DNA of 63,628 nucleotides from Bacteroidales bacterium (GCA_019416285.1 DXXM01000017.1:1-63628), one strand, 5' to 3'; numbered from the stretch's first letter, positions 9,247 to 19,054 are shown. Program-made: numbers and translations. The notes: generated by a model not told the origin, from the letters alone.

Positions 9247-9867
9247 ATGAAAAAATCATCAATCCTCGCAGCCGCAGCCTCACTCGCTGTCTCTCTTCCG
9301 GCAATGACATCATGCAATAACTCCAGATGTGACTCCATCGGCACCGGTGCAGCCGAAGTAGCCATCGCCAACATCATGACCCGCACAAGTGTACGCGACT
9401 ACACCGACGCACCTATCTCCAAAGAAACACTCGACACCCTGCTGCGCGCAGGCATGGCAGCCCCGACTGCCGGCAACAAGCAGCCGTGGAAATTCATAGC
9501 CGTGACAGACCGCTCGCGTCTCGACTCACTCGCCTCGGGCAACTGGCGCATGGCGGCAAAAGCACAGGCAGCGATAGTGGTCTGCGGCGACACTACCAAC
9601 GTATTCCCCGGCGAAGGCAAGGATTACTGGGTGCAGGACTGCTCCGCCGCGACTGAAAACATTCTGCTGGCCGCCCATGCCGTCGGGCTCGGCGCCGTGT
9701 GGTGTGGATGCTATCCTATCAGCGAGCGCGTGGCCAACGTGAAACGCATCTTCTCCATCCCCGAAGAGATTGTGCCTCTGAGCATAGTGATGCTCGGCTA
9801 TCCGACCCAACCCACAGAGCCCAAGGACAAATACAAGCCCGAAAACATCCACTACAACAATTGGTAA
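9247..9867 (+). CDS. nitroreductase family lipoprotein
   Basis: A 206-residue FMN-dependent nitroreductase-fold protein (TRTSVRDYTDAPIS, then APTAGNKQPW, and a C-terminal GYP segment). It is preceded by a lipoprotein signal with lipobox around PAMTSC (Cys near residue 22), so it is predicted to be membrane-anchored outside the cytoplasm, which is unusual for a flavin enzyme of this family. It follows the Tat-exported TIGR04076 gene closely, and the two may form an extracytoplasmic redox pair (inference). Confidence 0.85.
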   Translation: MKKSSILAAAASLAVSLPAMTSCNNSRCDSIGTGAAEVAIANIMTRTSVRDYTDAPISKETLDTLLRAGMAAPTAGNKQPWKFIAVTDRSRLDSLASGNWRMAAKAQAAIVVCGDTTNVFPGEGKDYWVQDCSAATENILLAAHAVGLGAVWCGCYPISERVANVKRIFSIPEEIVPLSIVMLGYPTQPTEPKDKYKPENIHYNNW

Positions 9868-9891
9868 ATAAAGAAAAAAATCGTACTTTTG
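9861..9891 (+). promoter_or_regulatory. promoter of ileS
   Basis: TTG at 9861-9863 and TACTTTTG at 9884-9891 with a 20-bp spacer. The -7 box is about 48 bp before the ileS start. Confidence 0.6.
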
Positions 9892-9938
9892 CAAAAATTT
9901 TTGCATAACCCCTTAGTAATTACATAAACAGTCTCGAA

Positions 9939-12900
9939 ATGTCAAAGAGATTCAAGGAATACAGCGGCTTAAACCTGCCCGGAATAAACGAATCGGTGCT
10001 CTCCGACTGGAGTGCCGAAAATGTCTTTGCACGCACTATGTCGGAGCGTGAGGGTTGTCCTTCATTTGTCTTTTTCGAGGGGCCTCCCTCCGCCAACGGC
10101 AAACCCGGCATCCATCATGTTCTCGCCCGCACGATTAAGGACATTTTCTGCCGTTACAAGACCATGCAGGGCTACCAGGTGAAGCGCAAAGCCGGCTGGG
10201 ACACCCACGGACTCCCCGTAGAGCTCGGTGTGGAGAAGAATCTCGGTATCACAAAGGAGGATATCGGCAAGAAAATCTCTGTCGACGACTACAATGCCGC
10301 CTGCCGTCAGGAGGTGATGAAATATACCGGCGAATGGGAGGACCTCACACGTCGCATGGGCTACTGGGTCGACATGCCTAACGCCTATATCACCTACGAC
10401 AACCGCTACATCGAGACTGTGTGGTGGCTCCTTGGCCAGCTCTACGACAAGGGCTTCCTCTACAAAGGCTACACCATCCAGCCCTATTCACCCGCAGCGG
10501 GCACCGGCCTCAGCTCCCACGAACTTAACCAGCCCGGCTGCTACCGCGATGTGAAGGACACCACCTGCGTGGCCCAGTTCCGCGTGATCGACAACGAGAA
10601 TCCCTCGCTCGCTCCCTACCGCGAGCCCCTTTTCAAGTGGGGAACACCCTACTTCCTCGCCTGGACTACCACTCCCTGGACACTTCCCTCCAACACAGCT
10701 CTTGCCGTAGGTCCGGACATCACATATAATATTGTCCGTACATACAATCCATACTCCGGCAAACCCATCACTGTAGTGGCCGCCGACGCCCTCATGGGTT
10801 CACTCTTCAACGCCAAAGCCAAAGACCTTCCCCTCGACAGCTACAGCAAGGGCGACAAGCTCATCCCCTACGAGGTAGCGGCTCAGGTCAAAGGTCTCGA
10901 CCTTGTGGGCATTGACTACGAGCAGCTTCTTCCCTGGGTCAATCCCGGCGAAGGCGCTTTCCGCGTAATCCCCGGCGACTATGTGACCACCGAGGACGGA
11001 ACCGGCATCGTCCACATAGCCGGAACCTTCGGTGCCGACGACCTCCGTGTGTCGAAGCAGAGCGGTGTTCCCCCTCTTCACCTGATTGACCGCGACGGCA
11101 ACATCCGTCCGATGGTCGACCTCACAGGACGTTTCTACCTCCTCTCTGACCTCGACCCCAAATTTGTTGAGGAGATGGTTGACGTGGAGGCATATAAACC
11201 CTGGGAGGGCCAGTATGTCAAAAACGCCTACGATCCCGCCGCAACCGAGGAGACCGAGACTCTCGACGTGAAAATCTGCATGGAGCTCAAAGCCACCGAC
11301 AAGGTTTTCAAAATCGAGAAACATGTCCACAACTATCCCCACTGCTGGCGCACTGACAAACCGGTGCTCTACTACCCGCTCGACTCATGGTTCATCAAGA
11401 CCACAGCCGTGCGCGAGCGTCTTATGGAGCTTAACGAGCAGATTAAATGGAAACCTGCCTCGACCGGCAGCGGCCGTTTCGGTAAATGGCTTGAGAATCT
11501 TCAGGACTGGAACCTCTCGCGCAGCCGCTACTGGGGCACTCCCCTCCCGATATGGCGCACAGAGGATGGCGCAGAAGAAATCTGCATCACCTCGGTCGCA
11601 CAGCTTTACGACGAAATCGAGAAGGCTGTGGCCGCTGGTGTGATGACCGAAAATCCCTACAAAAAATCAGGTTTCAAACCCGGCGACTACGACAAGGCCA
11701 ATTACGAGAAAATTGACCTCCACCGTCCCTACGTCGACGACATCGTGCTCGTCTCCGCTTCCGGCAAGCCCATGCGCCGCGAGAAAGACCTCATCGACGT
11801 GTGGTTCGACTCCGGCTCCATGCCCTATGCGCAGATTCACTATCCCTTTGAGAACAAGGAAGCCTTTGACAAGCGCGAGGTATATCCCGCAGACTTCATT
11901 GCCGAAGGTGTGGACCAGACCCGCGGATGGTTCTTCACGCTCCACGCAATCGCCGGCATGGTATTCGACTCGATTTCCTATAAGACTGTAATTTCCAACG
12001 GTCTCGTGCTCGACAAATACGGCAACAAGATGTCGAAACGCCTCGGCAACGCCGTGGATCCCTTCGGACAGATCGGCCAGTACGGTGCTGACCCGGTCCG
12101 CTGGTACATGATTTCCAACTCATCGCCCTGGGACAACCTCAAATACGACGAAAAAGGTGTGGTCGAGACTTCGCGCAAGCTCTTCTCCACCCTCTACAAC
12201 ACATACAGTTTCTTCGCCCTCTATGCCAACGTTGACGGCTTCGACCCCGAAGCTCCTCAGGTTCCCGTGAGCGAGCGTCCTGAAATCGACCGCTGGATTC
12301 TTTCGCTTCTCAACTCGCTCGTCAAGGAAGTTTCGACCTCTCTCGACGACTACGAGCCCACCCGCGCAGCCCGTGCGATAGGCGAATTTGTCGGCGACAA
12401 CCTCTCCAACTGGTATGTGCGCCTCAACCGCAAGCGCTTCTGGGGAGGCGAGATGACCACCGACAAACTTGCAGCCTATCAGACACTCTACACCTGTCTG
12501 AAAACCATTTCGCTGCTCATCGCGCCCTTCGCACCCTTCTATGCCGACCGCCTCTACCGTGACCTCACCGGCTCGACAGAGTCAGTCCACCTCGACCGCT
12601 TCCCTGTGGTCGACGAGTCTCTCATCGACCCGCAGCTCGAAGAGCGTCAGAAACTCGCCCAGGACATCACTTCTATGACCCTCGCTCTCCGCCGCAAAGT
12701 GAACCTCAAGGTGCGCCAGCCGCTCCAGGCCATCATGGTCCCCGTGGCCGACGACAACCGCCGCGCCGCACTCGAGGCAATCAAGGAGCTTGTCAAGAGC
12801 GAAATCAACGTCAAGGAACTGAAGATAGTCGGAAACGACGAAGGCATCCTTGTCAAGAGCGTGAAGCCCGACTTCAAGAAACTCGGCCCGAAATTCGGCA

Positions 12901-13385
12901 AACAGATGAAGGCGGCCGCTGAAATCATCAAGAATCTCGACGCCAAGTCCATCGCCACCCTCGAGCGCGACGGTCGTCTGACCTTTGACCTCGGCGGCAC
13001 TCCGGCCGACGTCGAGCTCGCCGACGTCGAAATCATCTCGGAAGATATTCCAGGCTGGCTCGTGGGTAACGAAGGCAACCTCACTATCGCCCTTGACGTC
13101 ACCGTCACTCCCGAACTCCGCCGCGAAGGTATCGCGCGCGACATCGTCAACCGTATTCAGAACATCCGTAAGTCACGCGACTACGACATCACCGACCGCA
13201 TCGCTCTTGTATTCGCTCCCGGCGAAGCTACCGACGACGCTATCCGTGATTTCGCAGACTACATCTCGCGTCAGGTGCTTGCGACATCTCTCGAAATCGC
13301 ACCTCTCGCGGAAGGCGAAGCCGATGTCGAGGAGCTTTCGATGGACGACGTCACGGCAAGAGTCAGGATTACCCCTGTCAAATAA
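9939..13385 (+). CDS. ileS: isoleucyl-tRNA synthetase
   Basis: A 1148-residue class Ia synthetase that charges tRNA-Ile in the cytoplasm. The HIGH-equivalent motif is PSANGKPGIHH (50-60), and KMSKR is at about 697-701. The editing (CP1) insert includes TTTPWTLPSNTALAVG, and the anticodon-binding and C-terminal domains follow. The length fits the long type found in Bacteroidota. It is followed at 37 bp by a DksA/TraR-family gene. Confidence 0.97.
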   Translation: MSKRFKEYSGLNLPGINESVLSDWSAENVFARTMSEREGCPSFVFFEGPPSANGKPGIHHVLARTIKDIFCRYKTMQGYQVKRKAGWDTHGLPVELGVEKNLGITKEDIGKKISVDDYNAACRQEVMKYTGEWEDLTRRMGYWVDMPNAYITYDNRYIETVWWLLGQLYDKGFLYKGYTIQPYSPAAGTGLSSHELNQPGCYRDVKDTTCVAQFRVIDNENPSLAPYREPLFKWGTPYFLAWTTTPWTLPSNTALAVGPDITYNIVRTYNPYSGKPITVVAADALMGSLFNAKAKDLPLDSYSKGDKLIPYEVAAQVKGLDLVGIDYEQLLPWVNPGEGAFRVIPGDYVTTEDGTGIVHIAGTFGADDLRVSKQSGVPPLHLIDRDGNIRPMVDLTGRFYLLSDLDPKFVEEMVDVEAYKPWEGQYVKNAYDPAATEETETLDVKICMELKATDKVFKIEKHVHNYPHCWRTDKPVLYYPLDSWFIKTTAVRERLMELNEQIKWKPASTGSGRFGKWLENLQDWNLSRSRYWGTPLPIWRTEDGAEEICITSVAQLYDEIEKAVAAGVMTENPYKKSGFKPGDYDKANYEKIDLHRPYVDDIVLVSASGKPMRREKDLIDVWFDSGSMPYAQIHYPFENKEAFDKREVYPADFIAEGVDQTRGWFFTLHAIAGMVFDSISYKTVISNGLVLDKYGNKMSKRLGNAVDPFGQIGQYGADPVRWYMISNSSPWDNLKYDEKGVVETSRKLFSTLYNTYSFFALYANVDGFDPEAPQVPVSERPEIDRWILSLLNSLVKEVSTSLDDYEPTRAARAIGEFVGDNLSNWYVRLNRKRFWGGEMTTDKLAAYQTLYTCLKTISLLIAPFAPFYADRLYRDLTGSTESVHLDRFPVVDESLIDPQLEERQKLAQDITSMTLALRRKVNLKVRQPLQAIMVPVADDNRRAALEAIKELVKSEINVKELKIVGNDEGILVKSVKPDFKKLGPKFGKQMKAAAEIIKNLDAKSIATLERDGRLTFDLGGTPADVELADVEIISEDIPGWLVGNEGNLTIALDVTVTPELRREGIARDIVNRIQNIRKSRDYDITDRIALVFAPGEATDDAIRDFADYISRQVLATSLEIAPLAEGEADVEELSMDDVTARVRITPVK

Positions 13386-13422
13386 TCTTACCAATCTTCG
13401 AAACATAAAAACGCCAACTGCT

Positions 13423-13806
13423 ATGAGCGACAAGACACGTTATTCCGACGAGGAGCTCCAGGAATTCAAGGAGCTTATCCTCCAGAAACTTGATAAGGCG
13501 CAGAAGGAATATGACTCCCTCCGTTCCCTCATCAACAACACCGACGGCAACGACACCGCCGATACCTCTCCCACTTTCAAGATTCTTGAAGAGGGTGCGA
13601 GCACTCTCTCAAAAGAGGAAGCCGGACAACTCGCGCAACGTCAGAAAAAGTTCATCCAGCATCTACAGAACGCACTCATCCGTATCGAAAACAAGACCTA
13701 CGGAGTCTGCTGCGAGACAGGTGAACTGATTCCGAAAGAGCGTCTGCGCGCCGTCCCACACGCCACACGCAGTGTCGAAGCCAAAAACTCACAGAAAAAG
13801 AAGTAA
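13423..13806 (+). CDS. DksA/TraR-family protein
   Basis: 127 residues: an N-terminal helical hairpin (about 1-85) and a C-terminal module, YGVCCETGELIPKERLRAVPHAT, corresponding to the C4 zinc finger of DksA. The second Cys pair is replaced by His/Ala, a form that I recall as usual in Bacteroidota homologues. It probably tunes RNA polymerase, as DksA does with ppGpp. The start at 13423 (MSDKTRYS) lies downstream of ileS in a different frame; a longer open frame upstream is only overlap with ileS. It precedes lspA. Confidence 0.88.
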   Translation: MSDKTRYSDEELQEFKELILQKLDKAQKEYDSLRSLINNTDGNDTADTSPTFKILEEGASTLSKEEAGQLAQRQKKFIQHLQNALIRIENKTYGVCCETGELIPKERLRAVPHATRSVEAKNSQKKK

Positions 13807-13854
13807 AAACCGGAGCGACTCTCCTCGCTCCATTCTATCCCCACACAATCGGAA

Positions 13855-14487
13855 ATGCGTAGCAGAGCTACACTCGTTCTCATCATCAGCCTCCTTGTAG
13901 TAATCATTGACCAGGCCTCCAAAATCTGGATCAAGACCCATTTCTATCTCGGCGAGGACATGCGGATCTTCTCCTGGTTCCATCTGTATTTCATCGAAAA
14001 CAACGGCATGGCTTTCGGCATGGAAATCGGGAGCAAACTGGTGCTGACCCTCTTCCGAATCGTCGCAGTCGGGTTGCTCATCTGGTATGTGACACTCATC
14101 TACCGGATGAAAACCATACCCAAAGGCTACCTCGTCTGTCTCTCCTTCATAATAGCAGGTGCGGCAGGCAACATCTTCGACTGCGTGTTCTACGGTCTGA
14201 TTTTCAACAATCCCTTTCCTCCGCAGTTGGCCACCCTCTTCCCCGCCGGCGGCGGATATGCGCCGGTGTTTCTCGGACGGGTCGTCGACATGCTCTATTT
14301 CCCGCTGTTCAGTTTCGTATGGCCGTCATGGATGCCCTGGGTGGGCGGACAGGAATTCCTTTTCTTCCAGCCCATCTTCAACATCGCTGACGCAGCTATC
14401 TCCTGCGGCATTGTAGTGCTCCTCATCTTCTATCACAAATACATTCTCCCGCCCAAAGCCCTCGCCGAACTCCCCGAAAGGAGATAA
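13855..14487 (+). CDS. lspA: lipoprotein signal peptidase (signal peptidase II)
   Basis: A 210-residue inner-membrane aspartyl protease that removes signal peptides from prolipoproteins. It has four hydrophobic segments, an N-terminal DQASKIW motif, and catalytic aspartates Asp109 (GNIFD) and Asp179 (FNIADA). It is longer than the ~165 residues of the E. coli enzyme because of an insert around 115-165, which is common in Bacteroidota. It is followed by a DUF4296 lipoprotein gene. Confidence 0.95.
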   Translation: MRSRATLVLIISLLVVIIDQASKIWIKTHFYLGEDMRIFSWFHLYFIENNGMAFGMEIGSKLVLTLFRIVAVGLLIWYVTLIYRMKTIPKGYLVCLSFIIAGAAGNIFDCVFYGLIFNNPFPPQLATLFPAGGGYAPVFLGRVVDMLYFPLFSFVWPSWMPWVGGQEFLFFQPIFNIADAAISCGIVVLLIFYHKYILPPKALAELPERR

Positions 14488-14548
14488 ACGCGCCACCGCG
14501 CGTCACCCTTCCCGGATTCCCCGTGATTCTAACATCAAAATTACATTA

Positions 14549-15334
14549 ATGCGCCATCTTCCTCTCATCATCCTGAGCCTTGTCATTCTTGCCGCATGCA
14601 GCAAGACACCCGGCTATGTCATTTCTGAAAGCAAGATGGCCGAAATCATGGCCGACATCCACACGGGCGAAGCAGTGGTGGAAAACAACGGCTCCTCCTT
14701 CCGCAACGACTCGACGAAAAAGGCCCTCCTCCAGTCAATATGTCTCCGCTACGGCGTCACTACCCAGGAACTCGACACCTCCCTCTACTGGTATGGCCAC
14801 AATCTTCAGGAATACATGAAGGTCTACGACAAGACCATCTCAATCCTTGAAGGTCGCATAGCTGAAACCGAGAAAGCCGGAGGCAAGAGCAGCGACCGCC
14901 CGATAGACATCAGTCTCGACGGCGATTCCGTCAATCTCTGGCAGGGAGCATCGTCAATCCGAAATTCCGGCATAAACGCATCGGATTTCATCACCTTCTC
15001 CTACTCCACGGACAAAAACTGGGAGCGCGGCGACCGCTACACCGTGTCGGTTCTCCCTATCAATCCCCACTCGCCCGTGTTCATGACCATCGCCGCCACA
15101 TACAACGACGGCACTGTCGAATACGTCACTCTTGAGCAGGGCTCCGAGGGACGCAAGAGCCTCACACTCGTGCTTGACTCGGCCAAAGCCGCCACCACAG
15201 TCTACGGCGCCGTCCACTACGCTCCGCGTCCCGGCGAGATTTCATATCTCGACTCGATTTCCGTGGTGCGCACACGAGGCCGCAACGACAACGTGAAAGC
15301 CCGCGAGGGTCAACACACCACCCGAATCCGATAA
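14549..15334 (+). CDS. DUF4296 domain lipoprotein
   Basis: A 261-residue predicted lipoprotein (lipobox ILAAC near residue 17). The DUF4296 domain lies in the first ~110 residues (MAEIMADIHTGEAV, YWYGHNLQEYMKVYDKT). The C-terminal half is Bacteroidota-specific and unassigned. The gene commonly follows lspA in this phylum, as here. Function unknown. Confidence 0.8.
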   Translation: MRHLPLIILSLVILAACSKTPGYVISESKMAEIMADIHTGEAVVENNGSSFRNDSTKKALLQSICLRYGVTTQELDTSLYWYGHNLQEYMKVYDKTISILEGRIAETEKAGGKSSDRPIDISLDGDSVNLWQGASSIRNSGINASDFITFSYSTDKNWERGDRYTVSVLPINPHSPVFMTIAATYNDGTVEYVTLEQGSEGRKSLTLVLDSAKAATTVYGAVHYAPRPGEISYLDSISVVRTRGRNDNVKAREGQHTTRIR

Positions 15335-15369
15335 ACACACATTCCTGCCATCCCCTCATAGTTTTCAGC

Positions 15370-15687
15370 ATGCCGTCGAAAGTTTCAGTCCGCGCCCACG
15401 CCATTATAGCCGAGGGCAGAGTCTACCGCAACAGCATCGCAGTCTATTCGCCTGACGAGCCCGGCGTCACCCCGGAGATATTCCCCTTCTCGACTGAAAT
15501 CCATTCCACCACATCCTACAACGGCATAATAATCTTCGCACCCGTCGGCTATCACCTGCCGCCGGAACTCGATATGCCCCACGTCACTGCCGTGCCCGGC
15601 AATTTCACCGAAATGCTCAACCGTATCGCAGAAGCCGTGCCGTCCTGCTTCGACGGCCCTCACACCGTCATCCTGCTCCCGCTCTGA
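15370..15687 (+). CDS. conserved hypothetical protein
   Basis: 105 residues, no signal peptide, no recognised domain. It starts 36 bp after the DUF4296 gene in the same direction, so it is probably the last gene of the ileS-lspA cluster. Codon use matches its neighbours. Confidence 0.6.
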   Translation: MPSKVSVRAHAIIAEGRVYRNSIAVYSPDEPGVTPEIFPFSTEIHSTTSYNGIIIFAPVGYHLPPELDMPHVTAVPGNFTEMLNRIAEAVPSCFDGPHTVILLPL

Positions 15688-15734
15688 ACTGACACACACA
15701 ATTTTTAGGCTGTCGCAGCGTTATTACATATATA

Positions 15735-16111
15735 GAGGCTGTTTAAAAACAAAAGTGAAAATGAGGGGTCACAAGGTTGAGATGGATATGTCCTTGCAGT
15801 CGAAGGATTACAGTGGGTCGAGCCCACTGTGAGCTAAAGGTTGTAGCTGTGCTACATCCTGAGGCAAAAGGACATAGACGCTCAACATTGTGAAGCCGTC
15901 GGTAACTTCTGTTTTCATCAGCCATATTGATTGATTCTTTAATTTAACATTCTGTTATATTCTGAAGGGGATATTACCATCGGCTCAGCGACTTTTTTGC
16001 TAAAATGCTTTCGCGTCTCAGTCACTTACTGACGTAAGCTCCTTCGACTTAAAAGCATTTTATCTAAAAAATTCGCTGCCCCTCATTTCTCTTTTGTTTT
16101 TAAACAGCCTC
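15735..16111. mobile_element. MITE-like non-coding element with terminal inverted repeats
   Basis: A 377-bp segment bounded by imperfect ~33-bp inverted repeats (15735-15768, beginning GAGGCTGTTTAAAAACAAAA, and 16079-16111). It has no credible gene. Two large fold domains fill it. At 15769-15893, a 13-bp stem with one mismatch encloses an 8-bp stem (15788-15795/15868-15875) and two hairpins (15810-15830 and 15839-15859). At 15986-16078, CAGCGACTTTTTT pairs with AAAAAATTCGCTG and encloses an 11-bp stem. Flanks are AT-rich (ATATA left, ATAAT right), so a short target duplication is possible but not clear. Confidence 0.7.
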
Positions 16112-16143
16112 ATAATATGTATAGAAAACACAACGCAGCAGTC

Positions 16144-18555
16144 ATGCAAGGCCTCAGCCCACGCCATATCATCCTGTTTCTTCTGATTTCACCTGTCATA
16201 GCCCTCATATCGGCCGCACAGGTAAAACTCCACGGCAAAATCACGGACGCCGCAGGCGAAGCGATTGAGTTTGCCACCGTCCACATAGCCGGTACCGCCA
16301 TCGGAACCACCTCCGGTCTCGAAGGAGAGTATTCGTTGTCGTGTCCCGCCGCAGACACCATCACTGTCCACTTCTCCTGCATAGGCTACCGCGAGGAGAC
16401 GCGCCGCCTCATCAACGCGTCGGGCGACGTCACGCTCAACATGCGTCTGCAACTCACCACCGAAATGCTCCAGCAGGTCGAAATCACAGAACTGAAAAAG
16501 CAGACAGGTTCCATAGCCACAATCGATGCCTCCGAACTCCGCAAGAATCCGGATGCCTCGGGCGGCAGTGTCGAGTCGCTGCTCACAACCATGGCAGGAG
16601 TGACAGGGTCAAACGAAATGTCGTCGCAATACTCCGTGCGCGGCGGCTCCTATGACGAAAACTCCGTCTACATCAACGGCATCGAGGTCTACCGTCCGCT
16701 CCTCGTCTCCTCCGGCCAGCAGGAGGGTCTGAGCGTGATAAACCCAGACCTTGTCGGAGCCATCGGTTTCTCGACCGGCGGCTATCCTGCGGAATACGGC
16801 GACAAGATGTCGTCGGTTCTCGACATTACATACCGCGAACCGGAATCATTCGAAGGCTCCGCATCCGCGAGCCTCATGGGTGCCTCACTGTCGATAGGCC
16901 AGGGAAGCAAGAAATTCTCACAGCTCCACGGCATCCGCTACAAACGCAATTCCTCGCTGCTGAGCTCGATGGATACAAAAGGGGAATATGACCCTACATT
17001 CTTCGACTATCAGACAAACCTCACCTACCGCATAAATCAGCAGCTGAAAGTGTCGCTTCTCGGCAACATCGCACTCAATCACTACAAATTCACACCGCAG
17101 AACCGCACCACCACCTTCGGCACGTCGATGGATGCCAAGCAGTTCACCGTGTTTTTCGACGGACATGAGAAAGACCGCTTCGAGACATATTTCGGCGCAC
17201 TCTCGCTTGACTACCGTCTGAGCCGCTTGACCAACCTCCAGCTTCTCGGCTCCGGCTATCTGACAAACGAGCTCGTGGCCTACGACATTTCCGGCGAATA
17301 CTGGCTCGACGAGGCAGGCACTTCCGATGTAGGCGGCGAACTCGGCGTGGGCCGTTACCACGAGCATGCCCGCAACCGACTGAAAGCCTCCGTGCTCTCG
17401 CTCGCGCTTAAAGGAGAGACCGCCATCAACCAGCGCCACACACTCACCTACGGACTCTCCATGCAGGGCGAGAAAATCATGGACCGCAGCCGCGAATGGG
17501 AACTGCGTGACTCCGCCGGCTTCTCACTCCCCTCCGACGGCATCAACCTGCGCATGGTCTACAATCTCGCATCAAACCAGGACCTTTCATCGACACGAAT
17601 CGCCGCCTTCGCCCAGGACGCATGGAAAATCAACACGGCCGCCGGTTTCCTCACCCTCAACGCAGGCGTCCGCATGAGCTACTGGAGCTTCAACAAGGAA
17701 TTTCTCGTCAGCCCGCGCGTGACCTTAGGCTTCATCCCTGAGAAATCCCCCTCGTGGGCACTCCGTTTCGCCACCGGCCTCTACTATCAGAGTCCCTTCT
17801 ACAAAGAATACCGCATGCCTGTCAGCGATGCCGACGGCAATCAGACCATCCTGCTCAACAAGGATATAAAATCGCAGCGGAGCTTTCACCTGATTGCGGG
17901 CACCGACTATACCTTCCGAGCCCTCAACCGCCCGTTCAAACTCTCGGGTGAGATATATTACAAAGCACTCTCCGACCTCGTCCCCTACGAAATAGACAAC
18001 CTCAAGATAGTCTACTCCGGCCTCAACGAAAGTTCAGGCTACGCAGCCGGCATAGACATGAAGCTATTCGGACAGTTCGTGCCCGGAAGTGATTCCTGGG
18101 TCAGCTTCTCGCTGATGAAAACAAGCGAGACCCTCCACGGCGTCAAGGTCCCCCGCCCCACCGACCGCAGCTACAGCCTCGGTCTTTTCTTCACAGACTA
18201 TTTCCCGAAATTCCCGAAACTGAAATTCGCCCTGCGCGGCATCCTCATGGACGGACTTCCCTCCACGGCCCCCCGTTCCACCCGCGACAAGGGATATTTC
18301 CGCATGCCCCCTTACAAGCGCGTCGACATCGGTCTCTCCTACGCCTTGCTCTCGCCGCTCAAAGAGGGGGAGAGCCGCGGCGGATTCGGCCGCTTCCTGA
18401 AAAGCGTGTGGCTCGGAGTGGATGTGTTCAACCTGCTCGACATCACCAACGTGGCCTCATATTACTGGGTTACTGACGTCAACGACATCCAGTATGCGGT
18501 GCCCAACTATCTCACGCGGCGCCAGTTCAATGTGAGGCTGGCAGTGGATTTTTAA
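16144..18555 (+). CDS. TonB-dependent outer-membrane receptor with carboxypeptidase-like N-domain
   Basis: An 803-residue outer-membrane protein: signal peptide (IILFLLISPVIALISAAQ), CarboxypepD_reg-like beta-sandwich (about 25-105), plug domain with SVRGGSYDENSVYINGIEVYRP, then a barrel ending in a C-terminal Phe. It takes up an unknown ligand using TonB energy. It is not a SusC (no SusD partner). The ATG at 16144 puts the start closest to the signal peptide; an upstream ATG at 16117 would add nine residues and lies only 5 bp past the MITE-like element, which may therefore affect its expression. Confidence 0.88.
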   Translation: MQGLSPRHIILFLLISPVIALISAAQVKLHGKITDAAGEAIEFATVHIAGTAIGTTSGLEGEYSLSCPAADTITVHFSCIGYREETRRLINASGDVTLNMRLQLTTEMLQQVEITELKKQTGSIATIDASELRKNPDASGGSVESLLTTMAGVTGSNEMSSQYSVRGGSYDENSVYINGIEVYRPLLVSSGQQEGLSVINPDLVGAIGFSTGGYPAEYGDKMSSVLDITYREPESFEGSASASLMGASLSIGQGSKKFSQLHGIRYKRNSSLLSSMDTKGEYDPTFFDYQTNLTYRINQQLKVSLLGNIALNHYKFTPQNRTTTFGTSMDAKQFTVFFDGHEKDRFETYFGALSLDYRLSRLTNLQLLGSGYLTNELVAYDISGEYWLDEAGTSDVGGELGVGRYHEHARNRLKASVLSLALKGETAINQRHTLTYGLSMQGEKIMDRSREWELRDSAGFSLPSDGINLRMVYNLASNQDLSSTRIAAFAQDAWKINTAAGFLTLNAGVRMSYWSFNKEFLVSPRVTLGFIPEKSPSWALRFATGLYYQSPFYKEYRMPVSDADGNQTILLNKDIKSQRSFHLIAGTDYTFRALNRPFKLSGEIYYKALSDLVPYEIDNLKIVYSGLNESSGYAAGIDMKLFGQFVPGSDSWVSFSLMKTSETLHGVKVPRPTDRSYSLGLFFTDYFPKFPKLKFALRGILMDGLPSTAPRSTRDKGYFRMPPYKRVDIGLSYALLSPLKEGESRGGFGRFLKSVWLGVDVFNLLDITNVASYYWVTDVNDIQYAVPNYLTRRQFNVRLAVDF

Positions 18556-18581
18556 TAAAATTTAAAAATTCCGCATAAATC

Positions 18582-18612
18582 TTGGCTGTTTCGGGGAAAA
18601 TCACTACCTTTG
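18582..18612 (+). promoter_or_regulatory. promoter of the rpsF-rpsR-rplI operon
   Basis: TTG at 18582-18584 and TACCTTTG at 18605-18612 with a 20-bp spacer, giving a leader of about 65 nt before rpsF. Confidence 0.65.
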
Positions 18613-18682
18613 CAGCCGAAAAAGTGTGCCCGGGCTAAAAATCCGGACCAAATCCAACACCAATCAATAATAATTCAACAAA

Positions 18683-19051
18683 ATGAATCATTACGAAACC
18701 GTTTTCATTTTAACTCCCGTTTTGTCTGACCAGCAGATGAAGGAAGCGGTAGAAAAGTTCGAGAAGGTGCTCACCGACAACGGTGCATCTATCGTCAACG
18801 AAGAGATCTGGGGCCTTCGCAAGCTCGCTTATCCCATCCAGAAGAAATCTACCGGCTTCTACTCACTCGTGGAGTTCGATGGCGATCCCACCATCGTTAA
18901 GAAACTCGAGACTGCCTTCCGCCGCGACGAGCGTGTACTCCGCTTCCTCGTGTTCCGTCTCGACAAGTATGCAGCAGAATATGCTGAGAAGCGTCGCAGC
19001 AACCGCGCTAAAGCAACAACAACAGTCACTGAAGAAGCAAAGGAGAACTAA
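18683..19051 (+). CDS. rpsF: 30S ribosomal protein S6
   Basis: 122 residues starting MNHYETVFILTPVLSD, the canonical S6 N-terminus, with the YPIQKKSTGFY core. It binds S18 and 16S rRNA in the small-subunit platform. It is the first gene of the conserved rpsF-rpsR-rplI operon and is followed 3 bp later by rpsR. Confidence 0.97.
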   Translation: MNHYETVFILTPVLSDQQMKEAVEKFEKVLTDNGASIVNEEIWGLRKLAYPIQKKSTGFYSLVEFDGDPTIVKKLETAFRRDERVLRFLVFRLDKYAAEYAEKRRSNRAKATTTVTEEAKEN

Positions 19052-19054
19052 ATC

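Noticed and set aside
15743..15925. 60-codon minus frame inside the MITE-like element
   Set aside because: It coincides with the folded domain and inverted repeat; no domain and no start signal.
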